A DNA stretch of 5,926 bases. Source: JASHVB01 sp049522565. Lineage in GTDB: Bacteria > Pseudomonadota > Alphaproteobacteria > Acetobacterales > Acetobacteraceae. Every line of letters starts with the position of its first letter. Position 1 is the stretch's first letter. The DNA is taken from NCBI GenBank assembly GCA_049522565.1, contig JBEKNT010000423.1, positions 1 through 5,926 of the forward strand, read 5' to 3'. Positions 5,842 to 5,926 of this stretch are shown here, piece after piece. A model generated the notes under the pieces. That model ran no database searches. It saw only the letters and a program-made list of their open reading frames with translations, and had not been told where the DNA came from. A program made the translations under genes and the position numbers.

Positions 5842-5926
5842 CGCACTGGCGCTCCCCACGTCATGGCCGGGCTTGACCCGGCCATTGATCGCGGCACCAG
5901 TGCGGGTAGCGATGACCGGGTCAAGC
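5842..5926. repeat. Palindromic extragenic repeat, cut by the window end
   Basis: ATGGCCGGG (5863-5871) and CCCGGCCAT (5877-5885) form a perfect 9-bp stem with a five-base loop. The outer symmetry is CGCACTGG (5842-5849) with CCAGTGCG (5897-5904), and GCTTGACCCGGCCAT (5871-5885) recurs inverted at 5912-5926 with one mismatch, ending exactly at the window edge. The 'catggccgggcttgacccggccat' type is a familiar dispersed repeat of alphaproteobacteria (from memory). It occupies most of the gap after the adaptor gene; its right end is not visible. Confidence 0.75.

Noticed and set aside
5226..5924. 232-residue minus-strand frame antisense to the RND adaptor
   Set aside because: It is opposite a clear adaptor gene and its start lies in the terminal palindromic repeat; it shows no domain signature.

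Overview
The window looks like chromosomal DNA from a high-GC alphaproteobacterium. An Acetobacteraceae or other Rhodospirillales relative is my best guess, from codon choice, the EmrA/EmrB sequences and the style of the extragenic palindromes; no rRNA or other marker confirms this. The right-hand 5.3 kb is GC-rich and carries a multidrug-efflux cluster on the + strand. The left 0.6 kb is much less GC-rich and looks acquired.

Left to right: (1) 1-343, minus strand: the N-terminal part of a gene running off the left edge, with a winged-helix domain resembling the Mrr N-terminal domain of restriction endonucleases. (2) 344-1016: a gene-free stretch holding a small dyad next to the partial gene, a perfect 26-bp inverted repeat built of 12-bp direct repeats (491-602), an abrupt GC jump near 610-660, and a promoter with an overlapping dyad. 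(3) 1017-1526: a MarR-family regulator. (4) 1526-2632: an EmrA/HlyD-type membrane adaptor, overlapping marR by one base. (5) 2640-2732: a compound palindromic repeat between the adaptor and its transporter. (6) 2769-4313: an EmrB-type 14-TM DHA2 drug:H+ antiporter with a TTG start. (7) 4314-4625: a 312-bp gap filled with palindromes. (8) 4626-5789: a lipoprotein adaptor of an RND efflux pump. (9) 5790-5926: another palindromic repeat, cut by the window end.

The likely logic is a self-repressed marR-emrA-emrB operon encoding a regulator, periplasmic adaptor and inner-membrane pump, followed by the first gene of an RND pump whose permease probably lies just beyond the right edge. No outer-membrane channel gene is present. 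The coding genes belong to known families, and I do not see a clearly new system. The unusual features are the nested repeat at the GC boundary, the truncated winged-helix gene, and a different palindromic repeat in every gap after emrA.
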